Origin: Pseudomonadota bacterium
GTDB taxonomy: Bacteria; Pseudomonadota; Alphaproteobacteria; Acetobacterales; Acetobacteraceae
Length of the DNA stretch: 64,000 nucleotides
Direction of reading: 5' to 3'
NCBI GenBank assembly: GCA_021845595.1
Contig: JAJZVV010000007.1
Location: 116,280 to 180,279, forward strand
Of the stretch, positions 10,101-19,263 are shown one piece after another (position 1 is the first letter of the stretch; every line of letters starts with the position of its first letter). The notes under the pieces are model-generated. The model worked only from the letters and a program-made list of their open reading frames with translations, made no database searches and was not told where the DNA came from. The position numbers and the translations under genes were made by a program.

Positions 10101-12968
10101 TCATCGTGGCGCGGCCAAGGCTTCGGCCAGCACGCGCACCGAATGCACCGCCTCGCGCCCGCCGAGATCGCGGATCTGGTGACGGCACGACGTGCCGTCA
10201 GCGACGATCACATCCTCCGCCGTCGCGCCGCGCACCGCCCCGAGCAGCCCGGCGCCGGCCATGGCGCGCGAGACCGCCTGGTTCTCCGCCATGTAGCCGA
10301 AGGCTCCCGCCATGCCGCAACAGGCCGCGGCGATCGGCTTCACGGTGAGGCCGGGAATGCGGCCCAGCGCGGCGAGTGCCGGCGGGAAGGCGCCGTGCGC
10401 CTTCTGGTGGCAGTGCCCGTGGACATGGGCCACCCCGGCCCGGGCGCGGAACGGCAGCGCGATGGCCTCGCGCTCCAGAAACTCGCCGAGCAGCATCGCG
10501 CGCCCGGCCAGCGCCCGCGCCTCCGCGCCGGGCAGCAGCGCCGGGAGCTCATCGCGCAAGGTCAGCAAGCACGACGGTTCCAGCCCGACGACCGGCAGGT
10601 CGGCCGCGAGCGCGGCCAGCGTCCGCCGTGCCTCCGCCCGGGCCCGTTCAACCATGCCGGCAGCGAGATAGGTCCGCCCACAGCAGAGCGGGCGCGCCCC
10701 GGCCTGCGGCAGGACCGCACGCACCCCGCCGGCGGCGAGCACGGCCAGGGCCGCACGCAGGTTCTCCGGCTCGAAATGCCGGTTGAACGTGTCGGCGAAC
10801 AGCAGCACCGTCCGTTCCGCACCCGGTGCGTGCCCGGCTGCTTCGCCATCGCGGAAGGCGTCGCGGCGGAAGGCCGGCAGCGGCCGTTCAGCGGCGAAGC
10901 CGAGCCGGGCGGTCAGCCGGCGCAGCAGCGCGCTGCGGTTGCGCAGATTGGCCAGCGGCGCAAACCGTCCCGCGAGCGGCGCATAGCGCGGCAACGCCGC
11001 GATGAGCCGCTCGCGCAGTGCGACTCCGTGCCGGGCCGCCTGCGCCGCCTGCACCTCGATCTTCATGCGCGCCATGTCCACACCCGTCGGACATTCGCGC
11101 TTGCAGGCCTTGCACGAAACGCAGAGCCGCATCGCCTCGGCGAGAGCGGGCCCGGCCATGGCGTCCGCGCCGAGCTGGCCGGAAAGCGCGAGGCGCAGCG
11201 TGTTCGCGCGTCCACGCGTCAGGTGCGCCTCGTCGCGCGTGGCACGGTAGCTGGGACACATCGCGCCGACGTCGAATTTGCGGCAGGTGCCGTTGTTGTT
11301 GCACATCTCCGCCGCGCCCAGCAGTCCGCCCGGATGCTCCGACCAGTCCAGCACCGGCGTGAACGGCGCCGGCGCATAGTCGGGGGGGAAGCGGAACAAG
11401 CGGCGATCATCCATGCGCGGCGGGCGGACGATGCGGCCGGGGTTGAACAGCGCCGCCGGGTCGAACGCATCCTTCACCTGCTCGAACGCCCGCACCAGGC
11501 GCGCGCCGAACATCTGTTCATGGAACTCGCTGCGGACGATGCCATCGCCGTGCTCGCCGCTGTGCGAGCCCTTGTATTCACGCACCAGCGCGAAGCACTC
11601 CTCGGCGATGGCGCGCATCCGCACGACATCCGCGCCGTCTTTCATGTTCAGCACCGGGCGGACATGCAGGCAGCCGACCGAGGCATGCGCGTACCAGGTG
11701 CCCTTGGCACCATGGCGCTCGATGACGCCGTTGAGACGCTCGGTGTAGTCGGCGAGATCGTCGAGGTCGACAGCGCAGTCCTCGATGAACGAGACCGGCT
11801 TGGCGTCGGATTTCATCGACATCATGATGTTGAGCCCGGCTTCGCGCACTTCGGCGATCGCCGCCTGGAAGCCAGGCTCCGTCGCCCGCACCACGCCGGG
11901 AGCGCCGAGGTCGCCCATCATCGCTTCGAGCTCGGCGAGTTTGCCGATGAGCGCTGCATCTTCGCCGCCGTGGAACTCGACGATGAGCAGACTGTCCGTG
12001 CCCGGGCGGACCATCTGCTCGATGGTGGCACGGTAGATCGGGATCGCACGGCCGAGATCGATCATGGTCCGGTCGACCAGCTCGACCGCTTCCGGATCCA
12101 GCGTCACGAGGTGCCTGGCCGCCTCCATCGCCCGGCGGAAGGACGGGAACTGGCAGATGCCAAGCACCTTGCGCGGCTTCACCGGCGAGAGCGCGAGCTC
12201 GATCGCGGCGGTGAAGGCGAGCGTCCCCTCGGAGCCGACCAGCAGGCGCGCCAGCGAGTCCCGTCCCGCCGCCGTCGCCGCCGGTGTCAGCGCGTCGATA
12301 TTATAGCCGCCAACCCGGCGAAGCTGGCGCGGAAAGCGGGCGGCGATCTCCTCGGCCTCGTGCGCGCCGAGCGCGCGCAGCCGGGCGACGAGGTCGGCGA
12401 GCGCGGCCGGCGCCTCGGCCAGCGAGCCGAAACGGTGGCGCGAGCCGTCGGCCAGCATGGCATCGATGGCATGCACATTGTCGGCCATCAGCCCATAGCG
12501 GATGGACTTGGCACCGCAGGAATTGTTGCCCGCCATGCCGCCGAGGGTGCAGCGCTGATGCGTCGAAGGATCGACCGGGAAGAACAGGCCGAGCGGCCGC
12601 AACCCGGCATTGAGATCCGCCAGGACCAGCCCGGGTTCCACCAGCGCCGTCCGGCGTTCGCGGTCGATATGCAGGATGCGGCGGAGATATTTCGAGCAAT
12701 CGATGACGAGCGCACGGTTGACCGTCTGGCCGCACTGGCTGGTGCCGGCGCCGCGTGGCAGCACCGGCACGCCCTCCTCACGCGCCAGCGCCAGGGCGAC
12801 GCCGACATCCTCGGCACGCTTCGGCACCACCACGCCCAGCGGCTCGATCTGGTAGATCGAGGCGTCGGTGGCGTAGCGCAGCCGGCTGGCGCGATCGAAC
12901 AAGGTCTCGCCCTCGATCTCGCGAGCGAGACGATCAGCGAAGCGGGAGGCGGCGAAGGGGGCGTTCAT
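10101..12968 (-). CDS. FAD-binding and 4Fe-4S oxidoreductase, YdiJ/D-lactate dehydrogenase type
   Basis: A 955-residue fusion of a GlcD-like flavoprotein and a GlcF-like iron-sulfur protein, the architecture of YdiJ and related D-2-hydroxyacid dehydrogenases. FAD-binding residues lie in PRGAGTSQCGQTVN near residue 80 and YNIDAL further on; an FAD-oxidase C domain follows. Cys-rich motifs are CNNNGTCRKFDVGAMCPSYR near 555, CVSCKACKRECPTG near 614, and two CCG-type motifs (CCGRTY near 760, CCGMAGAFGY near 883). The ATG at 12968 has AGGAGAG upstream and was preferred over a longer form at 12998. The substrate is probably a D-2-hydroxyacid such as glycolate, D-lactate or 2-hydroxyglutarate; the glyoxylate-linked aminotransferase is divergent from it. 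Confidence 0.9.
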   Translation of the reverse strand: MNAPFAASRFADRLAREIEGETLFDRASRLRYATDASIYQIEPLGVVVPKRAEDVGVALALAREEGVPVLPRGAGTSQCGQTVNRALVIDCSKYLRRILHIDRERRTALVEPGLVLADLNAGLRPLGLFFPVDPSTHQRCTLGGMAGNNSCGAKSIRYGLMADNVHAIDAMLADGSRHRFGSLAEAPAALADLVARLRALGAHEAEEIAARFPRQLRRVGGYNIDALTPAATAAGRDSLARLLVGSEGTLAFTAAIELALSPVKPRKVLGICQFPSFRRAMEAARHLVTLDPEAVELVDRTMIDLGRAIPIYRATIEQMVRPGTDSLLIVEFHGGEDAALIGKLAELEAMMGDLGAPGVVRATEPGFQAAIAEVREAGLNIMMSMKSDAKPVSFIEDCAVDLDDLADYTERLNGVIERHGAKGTWYAHASVGCLHVRPVLNMKDGADVVRMRAIAEECFALVREYKGSHSGEHGDGIVRSEFHEQMFGARLVRAFEQVKDAFDPAALFNPGRIVRPPRMDDRRLFRFPPDYAPAPFTPVLDWSEHPGGLLGAAEMCNNNGTCRKFDVGAMCPSYRATRDEAHLTRGRANTLRLALSGQLGADAMAGPALAEAMRLCVSCKACKRECPTGVDMARMKIEVQAAQAARHGVALRERLIAALPRYAPLAGRFAPLANLRNRSALLRRLTARLGFAAERPLPAFRRDAFRDGEAAGHAPGAERTVLLFADTFNRHFEPENLRAALAVLAAGGVRAVLPQAGARPLCCGRTYLAAGMVERARAEARRTLAALAADLPVVGLEPSCLLTLRDELPALLPGAEARALAGRAMLLGEFLEREAIALPFRARAGVAHVHGHCHQKAHGAFPPALAALGRIPGLTVKPIAAACCGMAGAFGYMAENQAVSRAMAGAGLLGAVRGATAEDVIVADGTSCRHQIRDLGGREAVHSVRVLAEALAAPR

Positions 12969-13087
12969 CGGGCGGGGGACTCTCCTGGCTGGCGGCAACC
13001 ATCAGCATTCGTTCTCGCCGCGACAAGGCGTTTTCATTGGCGGCTGGCGTGCGGGCGCGCCATGTTCGGAGCCGAAGGAGCTCAGCC

Positions 13088-14293
13088 ATGTCCGCATCCG
13101 CCTCGAACCAGCCGCCGCGCCATCAGCCGGGACGCCATTTCCTGCAGATTCCCGGCCCGACCAACGTGCCGGACCGTGTGCTGCGGGCGATGGACATGCC
13201 GACCATCGACCATCGTGGCCCCGAGTTCGGCCAGCTCGGACGGGAGATTCTCGGTGGCCTCCGGCGCGTGTTCCAGACCGCGGAGGAGGTGATCGTGTTC
13301 CCCTCCTCCGGCACCGGCGCCTGGGAAGCGGCGCTCGTCAACACGCTGTCCCCGGGCGATACGGTGCTGATGAGCCGCACCGGGTGGTTCGCCACGCTGT
13401 GGGAGGAGATGGCGTCCCGACTCGGGCTCAACCCGGTGTTTCTCGAGACCGACTGGCGGCGGGGCGCCGATCCGCAGGCGATCGAGGCCGCTCTGACCGC
13501 CGACCGCGAGCACCGCATCAAGGCGGTCTGCGTCGTCCATAATGAAACGTCGACCGGCTGTACCAGCCGCATCGACGAGGTGCGCCGCGCCATCGACGCC
13601 GCGCGTCATCCGGCGCTGCTGCTCGTCGACACCATCTCCTCGCTGGCCAGCATCGATTACCGCCACGACGAATGGGGCGTGGACGTCACCGTCGGCGGCT
13701 CACAGAAGGGGTTGATGCTGCCCCCGGGGCTAGGATTCAACGCCGTCGGCGCGAAAGCGCGCGCCGCCGCCGCGACGGCGCGGATGCCGCGCTCCTACTT
13801 CGACTGGCAGGCCATGCGCGGCGCCAACGCGAGCGGCTATTTCCCCTACACGCCGGCGACCAATCTGCTCTACGGCCTGGCCGAGGCGCTGCGGATGCTG
13901 GAGGAAGAGGGGCTCAGCGCCGTTTTCGCCCGCCACGCCCGCCACGCCACGGCGACGCGCGCGGCGGTGCGCGCCTGGGGGCTGGAGATCCAGTGCGCCG
14001 AGCCGCGGCACTATTCGAACAGCCTCACCGCCGTGCGTCTGCCCGACGGCGCCAGCGCCGACGCATTGCGCGCGACCATCCTGGAACGCTGCAACATGAG
14101 TCTCGGCAACGGGCTCGGCCCGCTCAAGGACCGCGTCTTCCGCATCGGCCATCTCGGCGACTTCAACGACCTGCAGCTGATCGGCACGCTCGGAGGCGTC
14201 GAGCTCGGCCTGCGCGCAGCCGGCGTGCCGCATCGCCCCGGCGGGGTGCAGGCGGCGATCGACGCCCTGGCGGGCAGCGCCTCGGCGGGCTAA
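13088..14293 (+). CDS. Serine/alanine-glyoxylate aminotransferase family protein
   Basis: PLP-dependent class V aminotransferase of 401 residues, similar to serine-glyoxylate aminotransferase (SgaA) and AGXT. It opens with HFLQIPGPTNVPDRVLRAM, typical of the family, and has the PLP lysine in GGSQKGLMLPPGL near residue 207, with DTISSLASIDYRHDEWGVD ahead of it. Such enzymes pass the amino group of serine or alanine to glyoxylate, giving glycine. The ATG at 13088 follows GAAGGAG. It is divergent from the FAD/FeS dehydrogenase and is followed by a GST gene 30 nt downstream. The link to the window's glyoxylate genes is contextual. Confidence 0.9.
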   Translation: MSASASNQPPRHQPGRHFLQIPGPTNVPDRVLRAMDMPTIDHRGPEFGQLGREILGGLRRVFQTAEEVIVFPSSGTGAWEAALVNTLSPGDTVLMSRTGWFATLWEEMASRLGLNPVFLETDWRRGADPQAIEAALTADREHRIKAVCVVHNETSTGCTSRIDEVRRAIDAARHPALLLVDTISSLASIDYRHDEWGVDVTVGGSQKGLMLPPGLGFNAVGAKARAAAATARMPRSYFDWQAMRGANASGYFPYTPATNLLYGLAEALRMLEEEGLSAVFARHARHATATRAAVRAWGLEIQCAEPRHYSNSLTAVRLPDGASADALRATILERCNMSLGNGLGPLKDRVFRIGHLGDFNDLQLIGTLGGVELGLRAAGVPHRPGGVQAAIDALAGSASAG

Positions 14294-14323
14294 ACCGGTG
14301 CCGCACGCGCGGAGGAGGGAACG

Positions 14324-15019
14324 ATGATCGAAGCCTGGACTTGGCCGACCCCGAACGGCCACAAGCTGCACATCATGCTGGAGGAAGTCGGGCTGCCCTA
14401 TACGGTGATCCCGATCGACATCCGCGCCGGCGACCAGTTCCGCGCGGAGTTCCTCGCCATCACCCCGAACCACCGCATCCCCGCCATCGTCGATCCCGAC
14501 GGACCGGGCGGCCAGCGGTTCACGCTGTTCGAGTCGGGCGCGATCCTCATCTATCTCGCCGAAAAGACGGGCAAACTGCTGCCGGCCGATCCGGCGCAGC
14601 GCTACACCTGCCTGCAATGGCTGATGTTCCAGATGGGCGGTGTCGGGCCGATGTTCGGCCAGTACAACCACTTCGCCGTCTACGCGCCGGAGAAACTGCC
14701 CTACGCGATCGAACGCTACACAAACGAGGTGCGGCGCCTGCACCGGGTGCTGGACAAGCGCCTGAGCGAGAGCGCCTACCTCGCCGGCGCGGAGTATTCG
14801 ATCGCCGACATCGCCAGCTTCCCCTGGATCCGCAATCCCGACCGCCGCGGCATCGATCTCGCCGAGTTCCCCGCGGTGAAGCGCTGGCACGACGCCATCG
14901 CGGCACGGCCCGCGGTGCAGCGCGGCGTCGCCGTCCTCGCCGACCGCGCCGCCCGTGGCCCGCTGACCGAGGAAGAGCGGGCCAACATGTTCGGCACGAA
15001 GCAGTTCGCGGCGCGCTGA
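14324..15019 (+). CDS. Glutathione S-transferase family protein (YfcG-like)
   Basis: A 231-residue thioredoxin-fold/alpha-helical GST. The N-terminal domain begins WTWPTPNGHKLHIMLEEVGL and contains the cis-Pro motif HRIPAIVD and ESGAILIYLAEKTGKL, the glutathione-binding region. The Asn in the PNGHK motif is what YfcG-like disulfide reductases use in place of Tyr or Ser. The C-terminal helical domain has YLAGAEYSIADIASFPW. The start is supported by GGAGGAGGGAACG before the ATG at 14324. Probably co-transcribed with the aminotransferase. Function is general glutathione-dependent chemistry; no specific substrate is evident. Confidence 0.9.
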   Translation: MIEAWTWPTPNGHKLHIMLEEVGLPYTVIPIDIRAGDQFRAEFLAITPNHRIPAIVDPDGPGGQRFTLFESGAILIYLAEKTGKLLPADPAQRYTCLQWLMFQMGGVGPMFGQYNHFAVYAPEKLPYAIERYTNEVRRLHRVLDKRLSESAYLAGAEYSIADIASFPWIRNPDRRGIDLAEFPAVKRWHDAIAARPAVQRGVAVLADRAARGPLTEEERANMFGTKQFAAR

Positions 15020-15030
15020 GCGCCTCAGCG
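15014..15030. terminator. Hairpin between convergent GST and methyltransferase genes
   Basis: CGCTGAG / CTCAGCG inverted repeat (7 bp, CGC loop) spans the two stop codons of the convergent genes. There is no T run on either strand, so termination is only suggested. Confidence 0.4.
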
Positions 15031-15648
15031 TCCGGGGACGTAGCGCCAGACGCTGGCGGGCGGGAAATTCAGCGGCGTCCATGCCTCCCGCCGCCCCACC
15101 AGCCCGTGGCGGCGGGCCGGCAGCGGCGAGGTGGCGCAGTAGCTGTAGTGCAGAAACCCCCGGCCGGGCGCGACCGCCTCGATCGCGTCGATGAACCGGC
15201 GCTGCGCCGGTAGCGGCAAGAGCACCAGGGGAATACCGCAGATCACGGTGCCGATGCGGCCGTGCCATTGCGGCGGGATGAGTTCCGGCAAAGCGCGCGC
15301 GTCGCCCTCGATCACCTGCACGCCCGGCAGCGCCTGGCGCAGATGCGCCGCCATGTCCGGCACGATCTCGACGACGAAGAGCCGCTCCGGCGGCAGGCCG
15401 GCGGCGAGCAGGGCGCGCGAAATCACGCCGGTGCCGGCGCCGAGCTCCAGCACCGCCTCATCCGGCTGGCGCCTGGTCTGACGGACGATGCGCGCACAGA
15501 GCGCGGCGGACGACGGCACCACCGAGCCCATCTGCAGCGGGTTGGCGATCCAGCGGCGGAAGAACAGCCAGGGCCGCGCCGGGGCGGCCTCGCGCGACGA
15601 CGGATGAGACCGCTCCGCGGCCGCAACATGTGTGCTTAGCGCTTTCAT
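15025..15648 (-). CDS. Class I SAM methyltransferase, PmtA-like phospholipid N-methyltransferase
   Basis: About 207 residues. The N-terminal half has IANPLQMGSVVPSSAALCA, the conserved lead-in of Rhizobium-type PmtA proteins, followed by the SAM-binding glycine motif VLELGAGTGVISRALL and acidic VVEIVPDM. PmtA methylates phosphatidylethanolamine on the way to phosphatidylcholine; related enzymes methylate ornithine lipids or rRNA. The start is uncertain: an ATG at 15648 has GGAA upstream, while an in-frame ATG at 15690 has no recognisable ribosome-binding site and adds 14 residues. It lies downstream of pyk on the same strand, with an 85-bp gap. Confidence 0.78.
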   Translation of the reverse strand: MKALSTHVAAAERSHPSSREAAPARPWLFFRRWIANPLQMGSVVPSSAALCARIVRQTRRQPDEAVLELGAGTGVISRALLAAGLPPERLFVVEIVPDMAAHLRQALPGVQVIEGDARALPELIPPQWHGRIGTVICGIPLVLLPLPAQRRFIDAIEAVAPGRGFLHYSYCATSPLPARRHGLVGRREAWTPLNFPPASVWRYVPGR

Positions 15649-15733
15649 ATAATTGACATATTCCGCAGTTGCCACGCCCATTTGCGGCATAATCCAGATT
15701 CAGCCGGCTGGGAATAGCCAGCGCGAGAAATCG

Positions 15734-17167
15734 CTACTTCACGCGCGCCACGCGTAGCGCATTGGTGGTGCCGGCAACCCCGAACGGGATGCCGGCGACG
15801 ACGACGACCTCCTCTCCCGAGGTCGCGAACCCCTCCTGCTGGGCGAGGCGCACGGCGCGGGTGACGGTTTCCGACATGGTATGGGTCGGCAGCGTCACCA
15901 CCGCGTGCACGCCCCACACCGCGGCGAGCCGGCGCGCCGTCGCCGCCTCGGTGGTGAAGCCGATCACCGGGCTTTCGGGCCGCTCACGGGCGACGCGCAG
16001 CGCCGTCGAGCCGGAAGCGGTGAACGCCGCGATCGCCTGCGCGCCGATGACATGCGTCACCTGCCGCGCCGCCGCGGCGATGGCATCGGCGGAAGACCGC
16101 TCCGGCTCCGGGCGCGATGCATCCATCAGCGCCCGCCAGCCCGGATCCTGCTCCACGCGCGCGAGGATTCGGTCCATCATGTTCACCGCCTCGAACGGAT
16201 ACTGCCCGGCCGCGGTTTCGGCCGACAGCATCACCGCGTCGGCGCCGTCGAACACGGCCGTGGCGACGTCGGAAGCTTCGGCCCGGGTTGGCGCGGGAGC
16301 GTTGATCATGCTCTCCAGCATCTGCGTCGCCACCACCACCGGCCGACCCAGGGCCCGCGCGGCGCGGACGATGCGCTTCTGCGCCAGCGGCACCTCCTCG
16401 GGCGGAAGCTCGACCCCGAGGTCCCCGCGCGCCACCATCACCGCGTCCGACAGCGCCAGGATCTGATCCAGATTCTCGAGCGCCTGCGGCTTCTCGAGCT
16501 TGGTCATGATCCAGGCGCGGCCATCGGTCAGGGCCCGGGCCTCGGCCACGTCCTCCGGTCGCTGGACGAACGAGAGACCGACATAATCGACGCCATGGGC
16601 GAGCGCGAAGGCCAGATCCTCGCGGTCCTTGACCGTGAGCGCCGGGATCGGCAGCACCACGTCCGGCACGTTGACGCCCTTGCGATCGGAAATCGGCCCG
16701 CCGACGACGATCTCGGTTTCCAAATGGTCCTCGCGCTGGCGCAGCACGCGCAGGCGGAGCTTGCCGTCGTCGATCAGCAGCGTGGTGCCGATGCGCGCGG
16801 CGGCGAGAATTTCCGGATGCGGCAGACAGACGCGCCTGGCATCGCCCGGCGTCGGGTTGAGGTCGAGGCGGAACGCCTGACCGGTCTGCAGATGGACGCG
16901 CCCGCCGCGGAACTGGCCGACGCGGAGTTTCGGCCCCTGGACATCGGCGAGGATGCCGATCGGGCGCCCTGTCCGCTCCTCCAGTTCGCGGATCAGCGCG
17001 ATCCGCGCCGCGTGCTCGGCGTGGGTGCCGTGGGAGAAATTGAGGCGGAACACGTCGGCCCCGCCGTGGAACAGGCGCCCCAGCATCTCCGGGCTGGAAC
17101 TCGCCGGACCGATGGTGGCGACGATCTTGGTGCGCCGCCGCCGGCGCAGCCGTTCGCGGACGGTCAT
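15734..17167 (-). CDS. pyk: Pyruvate kinase
   Basis: Converts phosphoenolpyruvate and ADP to pyruvate and ATP. It has 477 residues, as expected. Signatures include KIVATIGPASSSPEMLGRL at the N terminus, FRLNFSHGTH, the catalytic-lysine region IMTKLEKPQALENLDQIL, and MVARGDLGVELPPEEVPLAQ and DAVMLSAETAAGQYP. The C-terminal allosteric domain is present (TASGSTALRVARERPESPV). It starts 13 nt after the stop of the glycerate kinase gene, so the two form an operon in which glycerate is converted via 2-phosphoglycerate and PEP to pyruvate, as in ttuD-ttuE arrangements. Confidence 0.97.
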   Translation of the reverse strand: MTVRERLRRRRRTKIVATIGPASSSPEMLGRLFHGGADVFRLNFSHGTHAEHAARIALIRELEERTGRPIGILADVQGPKLRVGQFRGGRVHLQTGQAFRLDLNPTPGDARRVCLPHPEILAAARIGTTLLIDDGKLRLRVLRQREDHLETEIVVGGPISDRKGVNVPDVVLPIPALTVKDREDLAFALAHGVDYVGLSFVQRPEDVAEARALTDGRAWIMTKLEKPQALENLDQILALSDAVMVARGDLGVELPPEEVPLAQKRIVRAARALGRPVVVATQMLESMINAPAPTRAEASDVATAVFDGADAVMLSAETAAGQYPFEAVNMMDRILARVEQDPGWRALMDASRPEPERSSADAIAAAARQVTHVIGAQAIAAFTASGSTALRVARERPESPVIGFTTEAATARRLAAVWGVHAVVTLPTHTMSETVTRAVRLAQQEGFATSGEEVVVVAGIPFGVAGTTNALRVARVK

Positions 17168-17180
17168 GGTCGATTCCCTC

Positions 17181-18455
17181 TCAGGCGATCAGGATGGCGC
17201 GGATATCGTTGACGTTGGTCAGCGTCGGCCCGGTGCGAATGAGATCGCCGATGGCCGCGAACAGAGCGTAGCTGTCATGGCCGGCGAGCACCGCGCGCGG
17301 ATCGAGCCCGGCGGCGCGGGCCCGGGCCAGCGTGTCGGGGGTGACGAGCGCACCGGCGGCGTCCTCGGTGCCGTCGATGCCGTCGGTATCGCCGGCCGCA
17401 GCCCAGATCCCCTCGGTGCCCGCGAGGGACACCGCGAGCCCGAGCAGGAACTCGGTATTGCGTCCGCCGCGCCCGGCCGGCCCCCGGCCGATGCTGACCG
17501 TGGTCTCGCCGCCCGAGAGCAGCACCGAAGGTGGCGCCAGCGGACGATGGTGGGAGCGGACACTGCGGGCGATGCCGGCCAGCACCGTGCCCATCTCGCG
17601 GCTCTCGCCTTCCAGGGCGTCGCCCAGGATCAGCGGCGCCAGCCCGCGCGCCCGCGCCGCGTCCGCGGCCGCGTCGAGCGCCATCGATGGGGTGGCGATG
17701 AGGCGGAAGCTGGCGTGGCCGAGCGCGCCCGGCTTCGGGGTCTCGTCGTCCGCCGCCGCCAGGCGCTGGGCCGCGGCCGGGGGTGGCGTGATGGCGTAGT
17801 GAGCAAGAATGGCGACGGCATCGGCGTAGCGGGTCGGGTCCGGCACCGTCGGGCCGGAGGCGATGACGGCGGGATCGTCGCCTGGCACGTCGCTGATGGC
17901 GAGCGTGACCAGCCGTGCCGGCGCCGCCGCTGCCGCCAACCGCCCGCCCTTGATGGCGGAGAGGTGCTTGCGCACCGCGTTCATCTCGCTGATCGTCGCC
18001 CCGGACGCGAGCAGGGCCCGGTTCACCGCCTGCTTGTCGGCGAGCGTCAATCCTTCGGCCGGGGCGGCGAGCAGGGCGGAGCCGCCGCCGGAGATCAGCG
18101 CCAGCACCAGATCGTCTGGCGTCAGCCCGCGCACCAGCGCCAGCATGCGCCGCGCCGCCGTCTCGCTGTTGGCATCCGGCACCGGATGGGACGATTCCAT
18201 CACCTCGATGCGCCGCGTCGGCACGGCGTGGCCGTAGCGGGTGACGACGAGGCCGGAGAGCGGCACATCCGGCCAAGCGGTCTCGACGGCCTGGGCCATC
18301 ACCGCGGCGGACTTGCCGGCGCCGACGACGACGACCCGCCCGGCGGGCACCGGCGGCAGGTGGCGGGCCAGCATGTGGCGCGGGTCCGCGCTGGCCACCG
18401 CGGCATCGAAAATCTCCCGCAGCACCGCGCGCGCGCTGGCATCGTCCCAGGCCAT
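17181..18455 (-). CDS. ttuD: Glycerate 2-kinase (type II, MOFRL family)
   Basis: Phosphorylates D-glycerate to 2-phosphoglycerate; MOFRL-family glycerate kinase (GckA/TtuD). It has 424 residues. The N-terminal domain shows VVVVGAGKSAAVMAQAVE, SSHPVPDANSE and LISGGGSALLAAPAEGLTL; the MOFRL domain carries LLSGGETTVSIGRG, GGRNTEFLLGLAV and AAGDTDGIDGTEDAAGA. The ATG at 18455 has GGGAGGAAC just upstream; the much longer open frame upstream overlaps the divergent DUF1244 gene and is rejected. Operon with pyk. It can drain glycerate made by Gcl and GlxR, encoded at 42427-45179. Confidence 0.93.
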   Translation of the reverse strand: MAWDDASARAVLREIFDAAVASADPRHMLARHLPPVPAGRVVVVGAGKSAAVMAQAVETAWPDVPLSGLVVTRYGHAVPTRRIEVMESSHPVPDANSETAARRMLALVRGLTPDDLVLALISGGGSALLAAPAEGLTLADKQAVNRALLASGATISEMNAVRKHLSAIKGGRLAAAAAPARLVTLAISDVPGDDPAVIASGPTVPDPTRYADAVAILAHYAITPPPAAAQRLAAADDETPKPGALGHASFRLIATPSMALDAAADAARARGLAPLILGDALEGESREMGTVLAGIARSVRSHHRPLAPPSVLLSGGETTVSIGRGPAGRGGRNTEFLLGLAVSLAGTEGIWAAAGDTDGIDGTEDAAGALVTPDTLARARAAGLDPRAVLAGHDSYALFAAIGDLIRTGPTLTNVNDIRAILIA

Positions 18456-18551
18456 GCCTCGTTCCTCCCTGCCGTTCCGCAGGAGTATGGCGGAGGCGCG
18501 GCGGCGGCGCCATGTTGGACGCAGGAGTTGACCCGCACAGGAGCCCATCGC

Positions 18552-18863
18552 ATGGCCGCGCCCGACCTCGATCCCGCCGCCCGCACCGAACTGGAGGCCG
18601 CCGCCTTCCGCCGCCTCGTGCAGCATCTGCGCGAGCGGACCGACGTGCAGAACATCGACCTGATGAATCTCGCCGGCTTCTGCCGCAACTGCCTCTCGCG
18701 CTGGTATCGCGAAGCCGCCGAGGCGCGAGGCCTTGCGCTGGCAGACCCGGATGCGCGCGAGATCATCTACGGTATGCCCTACAAAGCATGGCAGGCCCGC
18801 TACCAGACCGAGGCGACGGCGGAGCAGAAAGCGGCGCTGGCCAAGTCCCATCCGGGTCATTGA
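18552..18863 (+). CDS. DUF1244 family protein
   Basis: A 103-residue cytoplasmic protein of the DUF1244 family, common in proteobacteria. The hallmark segment is IDLMNLAGFCRNCLSRWYREAAE with a C-x-x-C pair, followed by IIYGMPYKAWQARYQTEA. Function is not established; the Cys pair could bind metal, which is inference. The ATG at 18552 follows the divergent glycerate kinase start by 96 bp, and the gene is followed by gapR-like DUF2312. Confidence 0.88.
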   Translation: MAAPDLDPAARTELEAAAFRRLVQHLRERTDVQNIDLMNLAGFCRNCLSRWYREAAEARGLALADPDAREIIYGMPYKAWQARYQTEATAEQKAALAKSHPGH

Positions 18864-18920
18864 CCGCGCCGACCTCGCCCCGCTATGCCCGCCGCCCATT
18901 CCAGATATCAGGAGCGCGGC

Positions 18921-19205
18921 ATGGCGGACGCGAGCGAAGCGCAGACCAAGGCGCCGGCGAAGGCTACCGAGACCGGCGGCATCGCCGGCGAGCGGCTGCG
19001 CAGCCTCGTCGAGCGAATCGAGCGGCTCGAGGAGGAGCGCAAGGCGCTCGCCGGGGACATCAAGGATATTTATGTCGAGGCCAAGTCCGCAGGCTTCGAT
19101 GTCAAGGTTCTGCGCCAACTGATCCGCATCCGCCGCCAGGAACCGGCGGAGGTCGAGGAGCAGGAGACGCTGCTCGACGTCTACCGCCGCGCCATCGGCA
19201 TGTGA
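18921..19205 (+). CDS. GapR-family DNA-binding protein (DUF2312)
   Basis: A 94-residue protein of the DUF2312 family, which includes Caulobacter GapR, a nucleoid-associated protein that binds overtwisted AT-rich DNA ahead of replication and transcription forks. Core sequence IAGERLRSLVERIERLEEER forms the predicted long helix, followed by DIKDIYVEAKSAGFDVKVLR. The ATG at 18921 has AGGAGCG 6 nt upstream; a longer frame from 18885 lacks one. The acidic, Lys-rich N-terminal 20 residues are variable in the family. Confidence 0.88.
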   Translation: MADASEAQTKAPAKATETGGIAGERLRSLVERIERLEEERKALAGDIKDIYVEAKSAGFDVKVLRQLIRIRRQEPAEVEEQETLLDVYRRAIGM

Positions 19206-19263
19206 ACCGGCCCGGCGGATCGGCTTAACCGGCAGGCAACCGCGCCGGCGGGAGACTGCGCCG